Below, piece after piece: positions 51,911 through 61,993 of a stretch of DNA of 64,000 nucleotides (position 1 is the first letter of the stretch; the number at the start of each line of letters is the position of its first letter). The translations under genes and the position numbers were made by a program. The notes under the pieces were generated by a model. The model was not told where the DNA came from. It saw only the letters and a list, made by a program, of their open reading frames with translations, and did not search any database. Where the stretch lies: assembly GCF_000155595.1 (NCBI RefSeq), contig NZ_DS989904.1, positions 4,083,887 through 4,147,886 on the forward strand, written 5' to 3'. Source of the stretch: Synechococcus sp. PCC 7335 (GTDB taxonomy: Bacteria; Cyanobacteriota; Cyanobacteriia; Phormidesmidales; Phormidesmidaceae).

Positions 51911-53983
51911 ATGTCAGCAGTCTCCTGGTCAACAGAAGAAAGGTTACGTCTTGCAAAGCTCCAGGACTACTGCATCCTAGATACGCTTCCTGATACAACC
52001 TACAATGAGCTCGCTGAGCTAGCCGCCCATGTCTGTCAGATGCCAGCGGGTTTGGTCACTTTTGTCGATACTAATCGCTTGTGGGTGAAGGCTAGAGTGG
52101 GCGCTGATATTAGCGAAACACCTCGCTACCTAGCGTTTTGCGATCAGACTATTCGACATGTAGACACGCTAGTCATCGAAGATGCTCAGCAACACCCTGA
52201 GTTTCGCAACAATCCACTGGTCGTAGGTCCACCTTACGTCCGGTTCTACGCAGGGCATCCGCTCATAACACCTGATGGTTATGCACTCGGGACGCTTTGC
52301 GTACTTGACTATCAGCCAAGACGAATGAGCCCGCAGCAAATAAACGCGCTTAGGATGCTCAGCCATCAGGTCGTAGCGCAAATGGAACTGAGCCGCCAGG
52401 CTCATCAACTTCAGCAAGTCAACAACAGTCTAGAACAGCGTGTAATAGAGCGCACCAATAGCCTGAGCACCTCTTTACACCGCTTGCTCAAAGTCCAATC
52501 TGCTTTGCTCAAACGCGAAGCTACCTCACGCCACAACGCCTTACACGATCCGCTCACCGGTCTACCCAACCGGAGTTACTTCTTACAACGTCTTGAGCAA
52601 TCTGTTCAGCTTACCCAGCGCAATTCCAATCATCAGTACGCGGTTCTATTTATAGACCTCGATAGTTTCAAGCCTGTTAATGACACGCTAGGACACGAAG
52701 TTGGTGACCAGCTGCTAACCCACGTCGCTAATCGAATCAAACGGCTGCTTCGCAAAAGTGATTTGGTGGCGCGCCTAGGCGGTGATGAGTTCGCAGTCTT
52801 GCTTGATGATATTGCTGGTAAGAATGAAGCGATTACAGCAGTTCGACGAATTCAATGGCACTTGGAACAGCCATTTACAGTTGCTAATCGACAGCTCTCG
52901 ATTTCTGCGAGCATAGGTATTGCTCTGAGTCAGCTAGGCTATCAGCAAGCAGAATCGGTCCTAAGAGACGCGGATACTGCTATGTATCAGGCCAAACGTC
53001 TGGCTAAAGAAAGAAGCCAGATGGAGATAAATCTTCAGCTTAACCACCTGGAAGAGCAGGCTAGCTCACCGATTGTTGTTCAAGAGACCAACCATAACGC
53101 TCAACAGTTTGTGGTGTTTGATAGCCATATCAAGAGTCGGACTCAGGCTCGTCTAATACTTGAAGACGATTTACGTCAGGCGCTGATACGCGGCCAGTTT
53201 AGATTACACTATCAACCCATTTTCGAGCTCAAAACCCAACAACTAGCCGCCTTGGAGGGACTACTGCGCTGGAATCATCCTAGAAAAGGGTGGGTCTGCG
53301 CAAACGAATTTATTCATATTGCAGAACAGATTGATGTTGTTCGTCAGCTTTCTCCCAGTCTAATTGACCAAGCTTGTCAGCAGCTAGTCAAGTGGGGGGT
53401 TTCGGCTGACAGCTATGCTGGAAGTGATCGTGCTTACTCCTTACAAAACCTTACGAACAAGGAACGATCGCCCCACATTGCCTCGGACCTCAAGCTACAT
53501 CTCAATCTCTCTGCCAGTCAACTGCGATCGCCCCAGCTAGTTCCTCTTTGGCAGAGCGCACTGGAAAAGCACCAGCTCAACGGCTCACGCTTTCAGCTAG
53601 AGATTGACGAATCTCTATTACTTACTGAAGAAACCACCATTGCAGCTAATCTAAAAGCACTCAAGGCACTTGGCTTGAATCTTTGCATAGATGGTTTTGG
53701 CAAAGGACACTTTTCCTTTAGCCGATTACATCAGCTAGAGGTAAATTCACTGAAGATTGATCCGGTCTTCGTTGCCCAAGCTTTTGATCATAAAGACAAC
53801 GTCGATTTGCTTAAAACGATCAATGATTTTGGTCGAAGTGCCAACATCACAGTGATCGGTAGTGGGATAGAAACTACTCAACAGCTCGAGTTGCTCATCT
53901 CGCTAGACTATCAGCTAGGTCAAGGAAACTGGTTAGCCAACGCCTTAGCGTCCGAGCACATTGACAAAGCTATTTCAAAGTAA
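51911..53983 (+). CDS. GAF-GGDEF diguanylate cyclase with degenerate EAL domain
   Basis: 690 residues. The N-terminal GAF domain (about 20-160) is followed by a coiled coil (about 165-205) and a GGDEF domain (about 210-370). The latter has an intact active site LGGDEFAVL and an inhibitory I-site RKSD five residues before it. The EAL domain (about 415-685) has lost key residues: EAL reads EGL, the DDFG motif reads DGFGKG, and the AEGVE motif reads GSGIE. The protein probably makes cyclic di-GMP and does not break it down; the EAL part may only bind the nucleotide. It is soluble, with no membrane segment. The GAF ligand is unknown. Confidence 0.92.
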   Translation: MSAVSWSTEERLRLAKLQDYCILDTLPDTTYNELAELAAHVCQMPAGLVTFVDTNRLWVKARVGADISETPRYLAFCDQTIRHVDTLVIEDAQQHPEFRNNPLVVGPPYVRFYAGHPLITPDGYALGTLCVLDYQPRRMSPQQINALRMLSHQVVAQMELSRQAHQLQQVNNSLEQRVIERTNSLSTSLHRLLKVQSALLKREATSRHNALHDPLTGLPNRSYFLQRLEQSVQLTQRNSNHQYAVLFIDLDSFKPVNDTLGHEVGDQLLTHVANRIKRLLRKSDLVARLGGDEFAVLLDDIAGKNEAITAVRRIQWHLEQPFTVANRQLSISASIGIALSQLGYQQAESVLRDADTAMYQAKRLAKERSQMEINLQLNHLEEQASSPIVVQETNHNAQQFVVFDSHIKSRTQARLILEDDLRQALIRGQFRLHYQPIFELKTQQLAALEGLLRWNHPRKGWVCANEFIHIAEQIDVVRQLSPSLIDQACQQLVKWGVSADSYAGSDRAYSLQNLTNKERSPHIASDLKLHLNLSASQLRSPQLVPLWQSALEKHQLNGSRFQLEIDESLLLTEETTIAANLKALKALGLNLCIDGFGKGHFSFSRLHQLEVNSLKIDPVFVAQAFDHKDNVDLLKTINDFGRSANITVIGSGIETTQQLELLISLDYQLGQGNWLANALASEHIDKAISK

Positions 53984-53997
53984 GTCTCTCTCTATCT

Positions 53998-55647
53998 CTA
54001 GCTAGCTATTCTAGAAATCCAGATTGAAACGGCTGCCGCAGCCAACAGCGTAGGTGTTAACCAATCGCCCCAGCGTACGTAAGCACTTCGACTCTGTCTT
54101 TTGTATAAGGTGGCTAGATAAGTAACCGACGTGTTTGGTTGAGATATCCAATGCAATTGCCCCTTTGGATCGACCACTCCAGAAATACCTGTATTGGTTA
54201 CTCGCACCATCCAGCGATCATTCTCGATAGCTCGCATCACATCTTGCGCCTGTTGCTGCTGCATCTGCCGAGACGGATAGGGATCGTTATTTGAAGCTGT
54301 GAAAATCACCTGTCCACCTCGATGTACCTGCCCTTGAAACAGGGCTGCAAATGCGGACTCATAGCAGATGCCTGCCGCCATTGGACCTAGCGGCGTTTCT
54401 AGGACCTGGTCAAATCCACCGGGTACCAAGCTTTCTCCATAGGGCGATAGCCGACTAATTACAGCGCCGACTACTGACTCAAAGGGGATGTACTCTCCTA
54501 GGGGGACTAGCTTCACTTTTTTGTAGCGCCCGCCAATACTACCTTCTGGAACTAACGTCAGCAGGCTTTGGGTCAAAGGCGTCTGACTATTTTCAATATC
54601 CTCGTGAACAAATGTTCCTAGCACGAGCGGAACCCCTTTTTCTACAACGGCTCTTAGCAGTGGATTGCGCTCTTGTAGAAAGGTATTCCATACTTGCGGG
54701 ATTGCTCCTTCCGGGGTGATGACTAAGTCAGCGCCATCATTTGCTAGCTGATTGTAGCCGGCTAAGTAGGTGCGACGTGAAGCCTGAACTCCTTGAGCAG
54801 TTAGCTTCTCGCGAGTGGGAACATTCCCCTGAATCAGACCAACTGATAGCTTATTATCAGCGCTATCGACAAGAGGCCGTGCGTAGAGTCCCCATCCAAC
54901 TAAGTGCAACACCAGGAAAAGTCCGATCGCCCGTATCCACCATTGATTCAGGCCTGTCTTTTGAACCGTTTTAGAGTTTTTGACTATTCCATGACTAGGG
55001 TGTGAGTATCCCCAAGCTCCTTCTGCGATTAGTCCATTTACTGCCACAATCGCGGCGGTCACTGTAATCGGTCCTGATATCTGGCCGAGCTGCAGTAGCC
55101 ACAGGTTGCTTGGACTTTGGGTATAGCTCAGTGATGTCCAGTACAAAGGGCCGCTGCTCCAAACCCATTCAACAGCACACCATAGCGCTGTGCCTAGCAT
55201 CACGCGACTCACGCCAGTCACTAAAAACCTGCGCGTGACTATCCACATCAGTCCAAGCCAGCTCAGTCCAATCGCTGCGCCCCAAAGCGTGATAAACCCC
55301 CAGGCAAAGAGGGCGATCGCGATACTCCCCAACCAGGGCACTCCCATCCAGGTCAACGGATGTAACCCAGTGATCCACGATAGCGCCGTTCCATGGTAGG
55401 CAATTCCCCAGAGGGCGCCCCCCAGAACATATCTAGCGACAGTTTCTTTATTAGAGAGTGGGCAATATACCAAGGACCATAAGGGCACCATCGCTAGCCA
55501 AGCGAGTGGCCAGGCGTTCACCGGGGTAATTCCCATCAGCACGCCACCGCCCAACAGCCATAGCCAACGTTGCCAATCGAACAAAGCTACCTTCGTATCG
55601 TCTGCCTTCTTAGGCCCACCTTTGCCTAGCTGTATCGGTTTTTTCAA
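53998..55647 (-). CDS. lnt: Apolipoprotein N-acyltransferase
   Basis: 549 residues. The N-terminal half has about six to seven membrane spans. The C-terminal nitrilase-like domain carries the catalytic triad: Glu in VITPEGAIPQ, Lys in YKKVKLVPLGEY and Cys in AAGICYESAF. It adds the third acyl chain to the N-terminal Cys of lipoproteins at the outer face of the inner membrane. At least two predicted lipoproteins are encoded in this window. Convergent with the GGDEF gene (14 bp between stops). Confidence 0.95.
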   Translation of the reverse strand: MKKPIQLGKGGPKKADDTKVALFDWQRWLWLLGGGVLMGITPVNAWPLAWLAMVPLWSLVYCPLSNKETVARYVLGGALWGIAYHGTALSWITGLHPLTWMGVPWLGSIAIALFAWGFITLWGAAIGLSWLGLMWIVTRRFLVTGVSRVMLGTALWCAVEWVWSSGPLYWTSLSYTQSPSNLWLLQLGQISGPITVTAAIVAVNGLIAEGAWGYSHPSHGIVKNSKTVQKTGLNQWWIRAIGLFLVLHLVGWGLYARPLVDSADNKLSVGLIQGNVPTREKLTAQGVQASRRTYLAGYNQLANDGADLVITPEGAIPQVWNTFLQERNPLLRAVVEKGVPLVLGTFVHEDIENSQTPLTQSLLTLVPEGSIGGRYKKVKLVPLGEYIPFESVVGAVISRLSPYGESLVPGGFDQVLETPLGPMAAGICYESAFAALFQGQVHRGGQVIFTASNNDPYPSRQMQQQQAQDVMRAIENDRWMVRVTNTGISGVVDPKGQLHWISQPNTSVTYLATLYKRQSRSAYVRWGDWLTPTLLAAAAVSIWISRIAS

Positions 55648-55778
55648 TATCTCTACTCAGCTCAGCTTTAATTATTCCAGCCTCATAAGGATAAGCCTTG
55701 TAGGTCAGAGTCAGCTCGCTTGGTATAATCCTCAACTTAATAGGCCTATTCTTGTGGCCCATTTAAGAGAGGAAAACG

Positions 55779-57122
55779 ATGGCAGACTGGCAAGTGGTTA
55801 CAGGCGGCGTCACCGCACCCAAAGGATTTCGGGCCGCAGGGATTGCAGCAGGATTGAAACCTTCTGGCTCGCCTGATCTAGCGCTGATTGTCTCTGACTG
55901 TGAGGCGATCGCAGCGGGCGTATTTACAACCAGTCAAGTTCGCGCTGCCTGTGTTGATTACTGTCAAGAACTGCTCGAAACTAAGCCATCGGCCAGAGCC
56001 ATTTTCTGCAATGCTGGTCAGGCCAATGCCTGTACAGGAGAACAAGGAAAACAGGATGCGATCGCTAGCGCCAACGCGATCAGCACGGCTCTTAACCTGC
56101 CCGAAAACAGTACGCTGATAGCCTCTACAGGCGTCATCGGTCAGCGTATCAAGATGGCACAGCTGCAAGCGGGTATTCCCAAACTCGTCAGTAGCCTTTC
56201 TGATGAAGGTGGAGCGTACGCTGACAGGGCCATTGTCACGACCGATTTGATCACTAAATCCATCGCCCTCGAAACCCAGATGGGCGATCGCCCTGTCCGC
56301 ATTGGCGGAACAGCCAAAGGTTCTGGCATGATTCATCCAAATATGGCCACCATGCTTGCGTTTGTGACCTGTGACGCCGCTGTCTCATCCCCGCTATGGC
56401 AAGATATGGTCCGCCGAGCAACCACTAAAAGCTTTAATCAAATTACTGTCGATGGAGACACTAGCACTAATGACTGTCTGCTTGCCCTAGCCAATGGAGA
56501 ATCACGCACGCCTGCTATCACCGAGCCTGGACCGGAAGCGGACAAGCTAGAAGCGATGCTCACAGAAGTTTGCATTCACTTAGCTAAGTCTATTGCCCGC
56601 GATGGAGAAGGGGCTACTTGCCTGATTGAAGTTTCGATCACAGGGGCTATGAGTGATCGCGCAGCCGGTCAAATCGCTCGCACAGTTGCGGGGTCATCTC
56701 TGGTCAAATCTGCCATATTTGGTCGCGATCCGAACTGGGGCCGGATTGCTGGAGCTGCCGGACGGGCGGGCACTCCCTTTGATCAAACCGAACTTAGCAT
56801 TGCTCTGGGGGACTTCACTTTAATGATGGACGGTACACCTCAGTCTTTTGATCGGGCCGCTGCAAGTGCTTATCTAAAACAGTGTGCTGAACGTAGCACC
56901 CTAGCAATGTCCAAAATTTTGCTCAGTAGCACCCAAAGTAGTAACGATCTAGTCATTGCTGATACTCAAGCTCCTTTTGAACGTCAGAGCGATGCGATAG
57001 AAGCGCTATCTCATCCAGTAGTCATTTCTGTTAGCGTAGGAAATGGTCCTGGCGCTGCGAAAGCCTGGGGCTGCGATCTGAGCTATGACTACGTCAGGAT
57101 CAATGCAGAATACACTACTTAA
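55779..57122 (+). CDS. argJ: Bifunctional ornithine acetyltransferase / N-acetylglutamate synthase
   Basis: 447 residues. The start GGVTAPKGFRAAGIAAGLKP, the self-cleavage site IHPNMATMLAF (nucleophile Thr of ATML) and the later INQITVDGDTSTNDCLLALA and GRDPNWGRIAGAAGRAG are the ArgJ signatures. It recycles the acetyl group between acetylornithine and glutamate in arginine synthesis. The precursor splits itself into alpha and beta chains. It is somewhat longer than many ArgJ proteins because of an insert near 360-400 (LLSSTQSSNDLVIADTQAPF). The ribosome site GAGAGGA lies 7 nt before the ATG. Confidence 0.96.
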   Translation: MADWQVVTGGVTAPKGFRAAGIAAGLKPSGSPDLALIVSDCEAIAAGVFTTSQVRAACVDYCQELLETKPSARAIFCNAGQANACTGEQGKQDAIASANAISTALNLPENSTLIASTGVIGQRIKMAQLQAGIPKLVSSLSDEGGAYADRAIVTTDLITKSIALETQMGDRPVRIGGTAKGSGMIHPNMATMLAFVTCDAAVSSPLWQDMVRRATTKSFNQITVDGDTSTNDCLLALANGESRTPAITEPGPEADKLEAMLTEVCIHLAKSIARDGEGATCLIEVSITGAMSDRAAGQIARTVAGSSLVKSAIFGRDPNWGRIAGAAGRAGTPFDQTELSIALGDFTLMMDGTPQSFDRAAASAYLKQCAERSTLAMSKILLSSTQSSNDLVIADTQAPFERQSDAIEALSHPVVISVSVGNGPGAAKAWGCDLSYDYVRINAEYTT

Positions 57123-57173
57123 GCGCTAGATCTATAGACAATAGTTTTATCGAAAATAGTAGGCATTAAGAAA

Positions 57174-58148
57174 CTAAGATTTCACCAGTTCGACTACGTT
57201 CTCTCTAGATCGGATAATCACGTCATACCCTGCAAAAAAGTCATTGCCTAGCAGACCAATACTAATGGCACCGCCGATGCTCACTCGCGCATCCTTCAAA
57301 GTCAGCGAACCCATCGAGATAGTACGCGCCTGACCAATATCAAAAGTAACCTCAGCATCACTAGCGGTCGCTGCCACCATCTGTTCTATCGTTTCTATCC
57401 CTAGTTCGTTGGCCATTTGCCGGGTAATCAATGTACGGCTAGCGCCCGTGTCTAAGATCATGTCATAGGTTCGACTACCGTTGAACGTGACCTGTACTAC
57501 TGGCGTCCCGTGCAGCCGTCGCACAATTGGAACCCGCACCCGCTGGTTGCCTGCTGCTTGATCTGCAGTGCGATCACCTTGGGACGCTGCTTTCTCCAAG
57601 GAAGCCGCAGGAATAGAGGCTAAAGGAACATGGACCTCGGTTTGAAGCTGTTTAATTCTGGCTTGGGTTTGGGTGGCGTTATGGGTATAGTCTGCTATTT
57701 TTTGCTGAGCAGATGGATAGTGTTCACTATCGGCAGTGACTTGCTTAAGCTGATCAGCTGCTCTGGTCCATCGGCTAAGCACCAGATTCCAATCGTCTGG
57801 AGAGATCGCAGATTGGCTAAGCGTATCGGCACTAACGGCTAACTCTATCCCCAGTTGATAAGCATCTAAGGAGGCTCGAATCGAGTTAGCTTTTGTAGCT
57901 TCAGATGCGGCTTCAGTAGCTTTAGCTAGATTGGTTGTATTCGCAGCGGCTGAGCGTCCTAATCCTAAGTCGTCCTGCTGGCTATTTTGCTGCGCAGGTT
58001 GATCACTAGCCGAACTAGCTCGCTTGGTGGGCGTTTCATTCTCTGAACTGATGTCTGTGATTGTAGATATCGGCTGACAAGCGTAGCACGCGAATCCGAC
58101 CAAACTAGGCAATAATATGAAGCGATGAAAAAAGGGACGGCGAGCCAT
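57174..58148 (-). CDS. Retropepsin-like aspartic protease, predicted exported
   Basis: 324 residues. The N-terminal signal region (FILLPSLVGFACYACQP) holds Cys21 and Cys24 in a lipobox-like setting, so it may be a lipoprotein. A helical, Ala/Gln-rich part (about 80-185) is followed by a retropepsin-type domain (about 205-320). The active-site motif is ILDTGASRTLI, with Asp233, and the second signature is SIGLLGNDFFAGYD. Proteins of this kind act as dimers; the substrate is unknown. It is convergent with argJ and divergent from carA. Confidence 0.85.
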   Translation of the reverse strand: MARRPFFHRFILLPSLVGFACYACQPISTITDISSENETPTKRASSASDQPAQQNSQQDDLGLGRSAAANTTNLAKATEAASEATKANSIRASLDAYQLGIELAVSADTLSQSAISPDDWNLVLSRWTRAADQLKQVTADSEHYPSAQQKIADYTHNATQTQARIKQLQTEVHVPLASIPAASLEKAASQGDRTADQAAGNQRVRVPIVRRLHGTPVVQVTFNGSRTYDMILDTGASRTLITRQMANELGIETIEQMVAATASDAEVTFDIGQARTISMGSLTLKDARVSIGGAISIGLLGNDFFAGYDVIIRSRENVVELVKS

Positions 58149-58236
58149 TAGGAATTTGTAGAGTGCCTCTCTCTACCTTGCCCCAACCGAGCTGGTCTTC
58201 TATTACGTCTTATACGGATTTTCTTGACGCCCTACT

Positions 58237-59430
58237 ATGTTTAACCCCGCTGCCCAACCTGCTTTGCTTGTCTTAGAAGATGGCTCTATATACAGAGGCT
58301 GGTCTTTTGGGGCGACGGGTACATCGATGGGAGAAGTCGTTTTCAATACGGGCATGACCGGCTATCAAGAAGTCATGACTGACCCAAGCTACTGCGGTCA
58401 GATGGTAACGTTCACCTATCCAGAGCTAGGAAATACCGGGGTCAACCCAGAGGATGAAGAGTCGGTGCGACCTTATATCAAAGGGGCGATCGCAAAAAAT
58501 GTATGCGATCGGCCAAGCAACTGGCGCTCTACCCAGTCCCTAAGCGACTACCTGATAGATCACCAGATTCCTGGCATTCATGGTATCGATACTAGGGCAC
58601 TCACCAGGAAGCTGCGCAGCGTCGGCGCGATGAATGGCATTCTCTCTAGCGAAATCTTAGACCCAGACGAGCTGCTCAGACAGCTACAGACGCTGCCTTC
58701 TATGGAGGGACTTAACCTAGTCAAAGAAGTCACCACCGATAAAGTTTACGAGTGGAAAGAAATCACTGAAGAAAACTGGGCCTTTACTGCCTCAGACACC
58801 GATTTAGTAAACTCTCAAGGCGTTGATCAACCTCCTTTAACTGTTGTCGCCATTGACTTTGGCATTAAACGTAATATCCTCAAGCGCCTTGCTAGCTATG
58901 GCTGTAAAGTCATTGTTGTACCAGCCGACACCTCCGCCGAAGACGTCTTGAGCTACCGGCCTGACGGTATTTTTCTTTCTAATGGTCCCGGGGATCCCGC
59001 TGCTGTCACGGGTGCTCCTGCAGTGACCCAAGCGCTGCTAGCGAGCGAGCTGCCGACCTTTGGAATCTGCATGGGTCATCAGATCTTGGGACTATCTCTG
59101 GGCGCAGACACTTTTAAGCTCAAGTTTGGACATCGCGGCCTCAATCAGCCCTGTGGTCTTACCGAACAGATAGAAATCACGAGTCAAAATCATGGGTTTG
59201 CCCTCGACGCAGGTTCTATCGACGAAGAGCAAGTAGAAATTACGCACCTTAACCTCAACGATCAGACCGTTGCTGGCATTCGTCATCGGCAGCTGCCTGT
59301 GTTCTCGGTGCAGTACCACCCAGAGGCTAGTCCAGGCCCTCATGACGCCGACTATCTATTCGCTAATTTTGTCCAAGCCATGCGCGAGCGATCGCGCTCA
59401 TCTCAAGGGCAGGTACCTGAGCAGAAGTAA
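58237..59430 (+). CDS. carA: Carbamoyl-phosphate synthase small subunit
   Basis: 397 residues. The N-terminal CPSase small-chain domain ([39 protein letters not shown]) is followed by a class I glutamine amidotransferase domain (about 195-385) with the catalytic Cys in [19 protein letters not shown] and His/Glu in [15 protein letters not shown]. It delivers ammonia from glutamine to CarB for carbamoyl phosphate, the precursor of arginine and pyrimidines. It is one gene away from argJ, another arginine gene. carB is not in the window. Confidence 0.97.
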   Translation: MFNPAAQPALLVLEDGSIYRGWSFGATGTSMGEVVFNTGMTGYQEVMTDPSYCGQMVTFTYPELGNTGVNPEDEESVRPYIKGAIAKNVCDRPSNWRSTQSLSDYLIDHQIPGIHGIDTRALTRKLRSVGAMNGILSSEILDPDELLRQLQTLPSMEGLNLVKEVTTDKVYEWKEITEENWAFTASDTDLVNSQGVDQPPLTVVAIDFGIKRNILKRLASYGCKVIVVPADTSAEDVLSYRPDGIFLSNGPGDPAAVTGAPAVTQALLASELPTFGICMGHQILGLSLGADTFKLKFGHRGLNQPCGLTEQIEITSQNHGFALDAGSIDEEQVEITHLNLNDQTVAGIRHRQLPVFSVQYHPEASPGPHDADYLFANFVQAMRERSRSSQGQVPEQK

Positions 59431-59532
59431 GCATAAGAAAGTATGCAAAAAGCTGTATTGCAGTTGATAGTATCTTGTCCTATACTTAATCGTCATATTG
59501 TTGTTGAATGCTAGGCATACTAGGAGGATCCC

Positions 59533-59898
59533 ATCGCTGAGTCGCTTACCCTAACAGTGAGTCTAAGAGGCACCCGCGAAGTTAGAGGGAAATGTCAAAT
59601 CTTCCGCCTTACTGGACTTTTAGACGCTTTTTCTGAGCCCACTTTCCTTAAGGTTCTCAACAAGTATATTGAGGACGGTCCAGCTCATATCATCTTGGAT
59701 CTCTCTACGATAGACTTTGTTGATAGCTCCGGCTTGGGTGCACTCGTTCGTCTGGTCAAAAAGGCAAAAGGTGAGAGCGGCAGCGTTCAAGTGGTCAGTA
59801 ATCCTCGGGTTACTCAAACGGTTAAACTAGTTCGATTAGAACAGTTCTTATCTTTACAGCCCAACGTAGAGGCTGCGCTCGAAAATCTTAAAAATTGA
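59533..59898 (+). CDS. STAS-domain anti-sigma factor antagonist; likely AUC start
   Basis: About 121 residues counted from an ATC codon at 59533. The body is a STAS domain: SLRGTREVRGKCQIFRLTG, LLDAFSEPTFLKVLNKYIED, and HIILDLSTIDFVDSSGLGAL with the Ser of the DSSG phospho-site. The AGGAGG at 59522-59527 is an ideal ribosome site, with only 5 nt to ATC. The first standard codon in frame is GTG at 59557, which has no ribosome site and would remove AESLTLTV; cyanobacterial homologues carry about eight residues before SLRGTREV. I therefore infer AUC initiation. The protein is likely part of a partner-switching regulatory system with a Ser kinase encoded elsewhere. Confidence 0.85.
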   Translation: MAESLTLTVSLRGTREVRGKCQIFRLTGLLDAFSEPTFLKVLNKYIEDGPAHIILDLSTIDFVDSSGLGALVRLVKKAKGESGSVQVVSNPRVTQTVKLVRLEQFLSLQPNVEAALENLKN

Positions 59899-59980
59899 AA
59901 ACTCAAGCAATAGAAATTTAGATCTAATTTTTTTTTGACCTAAAGGATTATGCATCGAGTTTTTATTAGAACTTTCTGAT

Positions 59981-60448
59981 ATGGGAAATTCTCCCGACCA
60001 AAGCTTCAAGCAGCTGATAGATGCGCAGTTTGTAGATGCTAGGGCATGTCCCACATCAGAGTACAACCGACTAAGCGCTAGCGAGCTGAATACGATTTCT
60101 CCGATTTCGTTAGCCTATATCGGGGACGCTGTTTTTGAGCTGTATGTGCGATCGCGTCTTCTTATTCCTGCCCAACGCATTCGCGACTATCATCATCAGG
60201 TCGTGACTCAGGTCAAAGCAGAACAGCAGTCGCACTTCGTTGATCTGCTTAGTCCTGTTCTCACGGATGCTGAGAAAGATATTGTCAGAAGAGGCCGAAA
60301 TGCAACTACTGGTAAAAGCCGGCGAGCCAGGGGGCAGGACTACCAAAAAGCAACCGGCCTAGAAAGCCTCATTGGGTTTCTCTATCTCACTGACCAGCCT
60401 AGATTAATTAGCTTATTGAACCAGCTATCCGACAAAGCTGGCTTTTAG
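59981..60448 (+). CDS. mrnC: Mini-ribonuclease III
   Basis: 155 residues. A single RNase III catalytic domain without a double-stranded RNA-binding domain: SPISLAYIGDAVFELYVRSR with the acidic site, a central YHHQVVTQVKAEQQSHFVD, and GRNATTGKSRRARGQDYQKA, then TGLESLIGFLYLTDQPRL. These are Mini-III marks. The enzyme matures 23S rRNA ends in the cytoplasm. The gene lies 106 bp before rlmB, another 23S rRNA gene, on the same strand, so the pair may share a transcript. Confidence 0.94.
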   Translation: MGNSPDQSFKQLIDAQFVDARACPTSEYNRLSASELNTISPISLAYIGDAVFELYVRSRLLIPAQRIRDYHHQVVTQVKAEQQSHFVDLLSPVLTDAEKDIVRRGRNATTGKSRRARGQDYQKATGLESLIGFLYLTDQPRLISLLNQLSDKAGF

Positions 60449-60554
60449 GAAGCGGACCTAGCCGCTCTAAGCTAGGTCTAGAGACAGTACTTTGACACCT
60501 TAATTTTCCCGTCACGATCTACCTTAGTCACCATCTAACTATGAGGACTCCCTC

Positions 60555-61766
60555 GTGAGCAGCCCAAAACAGCCGTCCAATTCATCAGAGGATTCTTTCG
60601 AGGCGCCTCGCAAAAAAAGCAAAAGACCTCACTCAAAACCAGGTGCTAGGCCTGGCGGGAAACCCAGTTTGAGATCTAGCGGTAAGTCCAGTGCTAAATC
60701 TGGAGACAAGCCTAAGCTACGTAGCGGAAAATACGCAAGTTCGCCCAGCGGTTCCAAACGAACCAAGTTCGGAACGAGGAAATCATTTGACCCGGATAAA
60801 TCAAGCTCGAAACCAGACTGGCAAAAGGGCGATCGCCCTAGAAAGTCAAGCGACCACTTAGGAAAGTCTAGAGTAGAAGGTAATCGTATTCGACAATCTT
60901 TCAGCAGAGACCATCTCGATAGTCGTTTTGAAAGCATAGATGAAGACACTAGCCCTGACCTGATATACGGACGTCATGCAGTTGAAGCGGCAATTGAAGC
61001 TGGCCGTTCGCTCAACCGTCTATGGGTAAATGCCAAACTTCACTATGACTCACACTTTAGGCCCTTGATTGCGACAGCCAAAGCCAACGGTAGCGTTGTT
61101 GACGAAGTTGAAAACGTGCGGCTTAGTCAGATGACCCAAGGCGCCAGTCACCAGGGAATTGTGGCTCAGGTCTCTGCCTATGAATATGTAGATCTAGAAG
61201 TGCTAGTCCAGCAGGCAAAGAACAAAGCGCGTCGTCCGGTGATCGTAGCTGCGGATGGAATTACTGATCCCCATAACCTAGGGGCAATTATCCGCTCGGC
61301 GGAGGCGATTGGCGCTCAAGGCATCGTCATTCCTCAGCGTAGAGCCGTTGGTGTGACTTCTACCGTAGCCAAAGTGTCGGCAGGTGCCTTGGAAAATATA
61401 CCGATAGCTAGAGTCATTAACCTGGGGCGCGCTCTAGAGTACCTAAAAAGCAACAGCTTCTGGATATACGGACTCACGGCAGAAGCAGCCCAGTCAATTC
61501 ATACGACAGACTTTTCAGCGCCAGTAGTCCTAGTTGTCGGCGCGGAGGGTAGTGGGCTGAGTCTCTCTGTTCAAAATCTTTGTGATCAGCTTGTTTCTAT
61601 TGAACTTAGCGGCAAAACACCTAGTCTCAACGCCTCCGTAGCTACTGGCATGGCTCTCTATGAGATCTACCGTCAAACTTGGATAGATAAGCTACCCGTA
61701 CTTACTAGAAAAAAACTACAAAAGGGATCGGTAGAAGCCTCGAAATTAGAGCGAATAGACAGTTGA
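60555..61766 (+). CDS. rlmB: 23S rRNA (guanosine-2'-O-) methyltransferase RlmB
   Basis: 403 residues, GTG start. The N-terminal ~130 residues are Lys/Arg/Ser-rich and low-complexity ([20 protein letters not shown]), probably disordered. The SpoU-type domain follows: [60 protein letters not shown] and [20 protein letters not shown]. This is the trefoil-knot methyltransferase fold with the three SPOUT motifs. It methylates a conserved guanosine of 23S rRNA with S-adenosylmethionine. The basic tail is typical of cyanobacterial versions and may help rRNA binding. Confidence 0.94.
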   Translation: MSSPKQPSNSSEDSFEAPRKKSKRPHSKPGARPGGKPSLRSSGKSSAKSGDKPKLRSGKYASSPSGSKRTKFGTRKSFDPDKSSSKPDWQKGDRPRKSSDHLGKSRVEGNRIRQSFSRDHLDSRFESIDEDTSPDLIYGRHAVEAAIEAGRSLNRLWVNAKLHYDSHFRPLIATAKANGSVVDEVENVRLSQMTQGASHQGIVAQVSAYEYVDLEVLVQQAKNKARRPVIVAADGITDPHNLGAIIRSAEAIGAQGIVIPQRRAVGVTSTVAKVSAGALENIPIARVINLGRALEYLKSNSFWIYGLTAEAAQSIHTTDFSAPVVLVVGAEGSGLSLSVQNLCDQLVSIELSGKTPSLNASVATGMALYEIYRQTWIDKLPVLTRKKLQKGSVEASKLERIDS

Positions 61767-61891
61767 AAGAGATCGGGGATGGTAAACGAATACACTGATT
61801 CGGATTAGATTTATCAATACTATTCTAAAGGGACTCACAGGCATATATTCTCCCAGAACAATATAATTAGATACGATTTGTCTGTAGAAGA

Positions 61892-61918
61892 AACAGTTGA
61901 ACTATCGGTTCAACTGTT
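61892..61918. terminator. Hairpin between rlmB and the DUF1816 gene
   Basis: AACAGTTGAA (61892-61901) pairs exactly with TTCAACTGTT (61909-61918) around a 7-nt loop. Pyrimidine-rich sequence (CTACTTTCTACTC) follows, but not a clean T-run. It lies about 125 bp after the rlmB stop and 75 bp before the DUF1816 gene. A weak terminator is likely. Confidence 0.45.
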
Positions 61919-61993
61919 CTACTTTCTACTCAAGATTTAATTTCAACTATCAAAGAAAAACTGTCCACAATACAAAGCATTCGCCAAACTGTA

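Noticed and set aside
55878..56336. 152-codon frame antisense to argJ
   Set aside because: It mirrors the codon pattern of the well-supported argJ gene and has no motif of its own.
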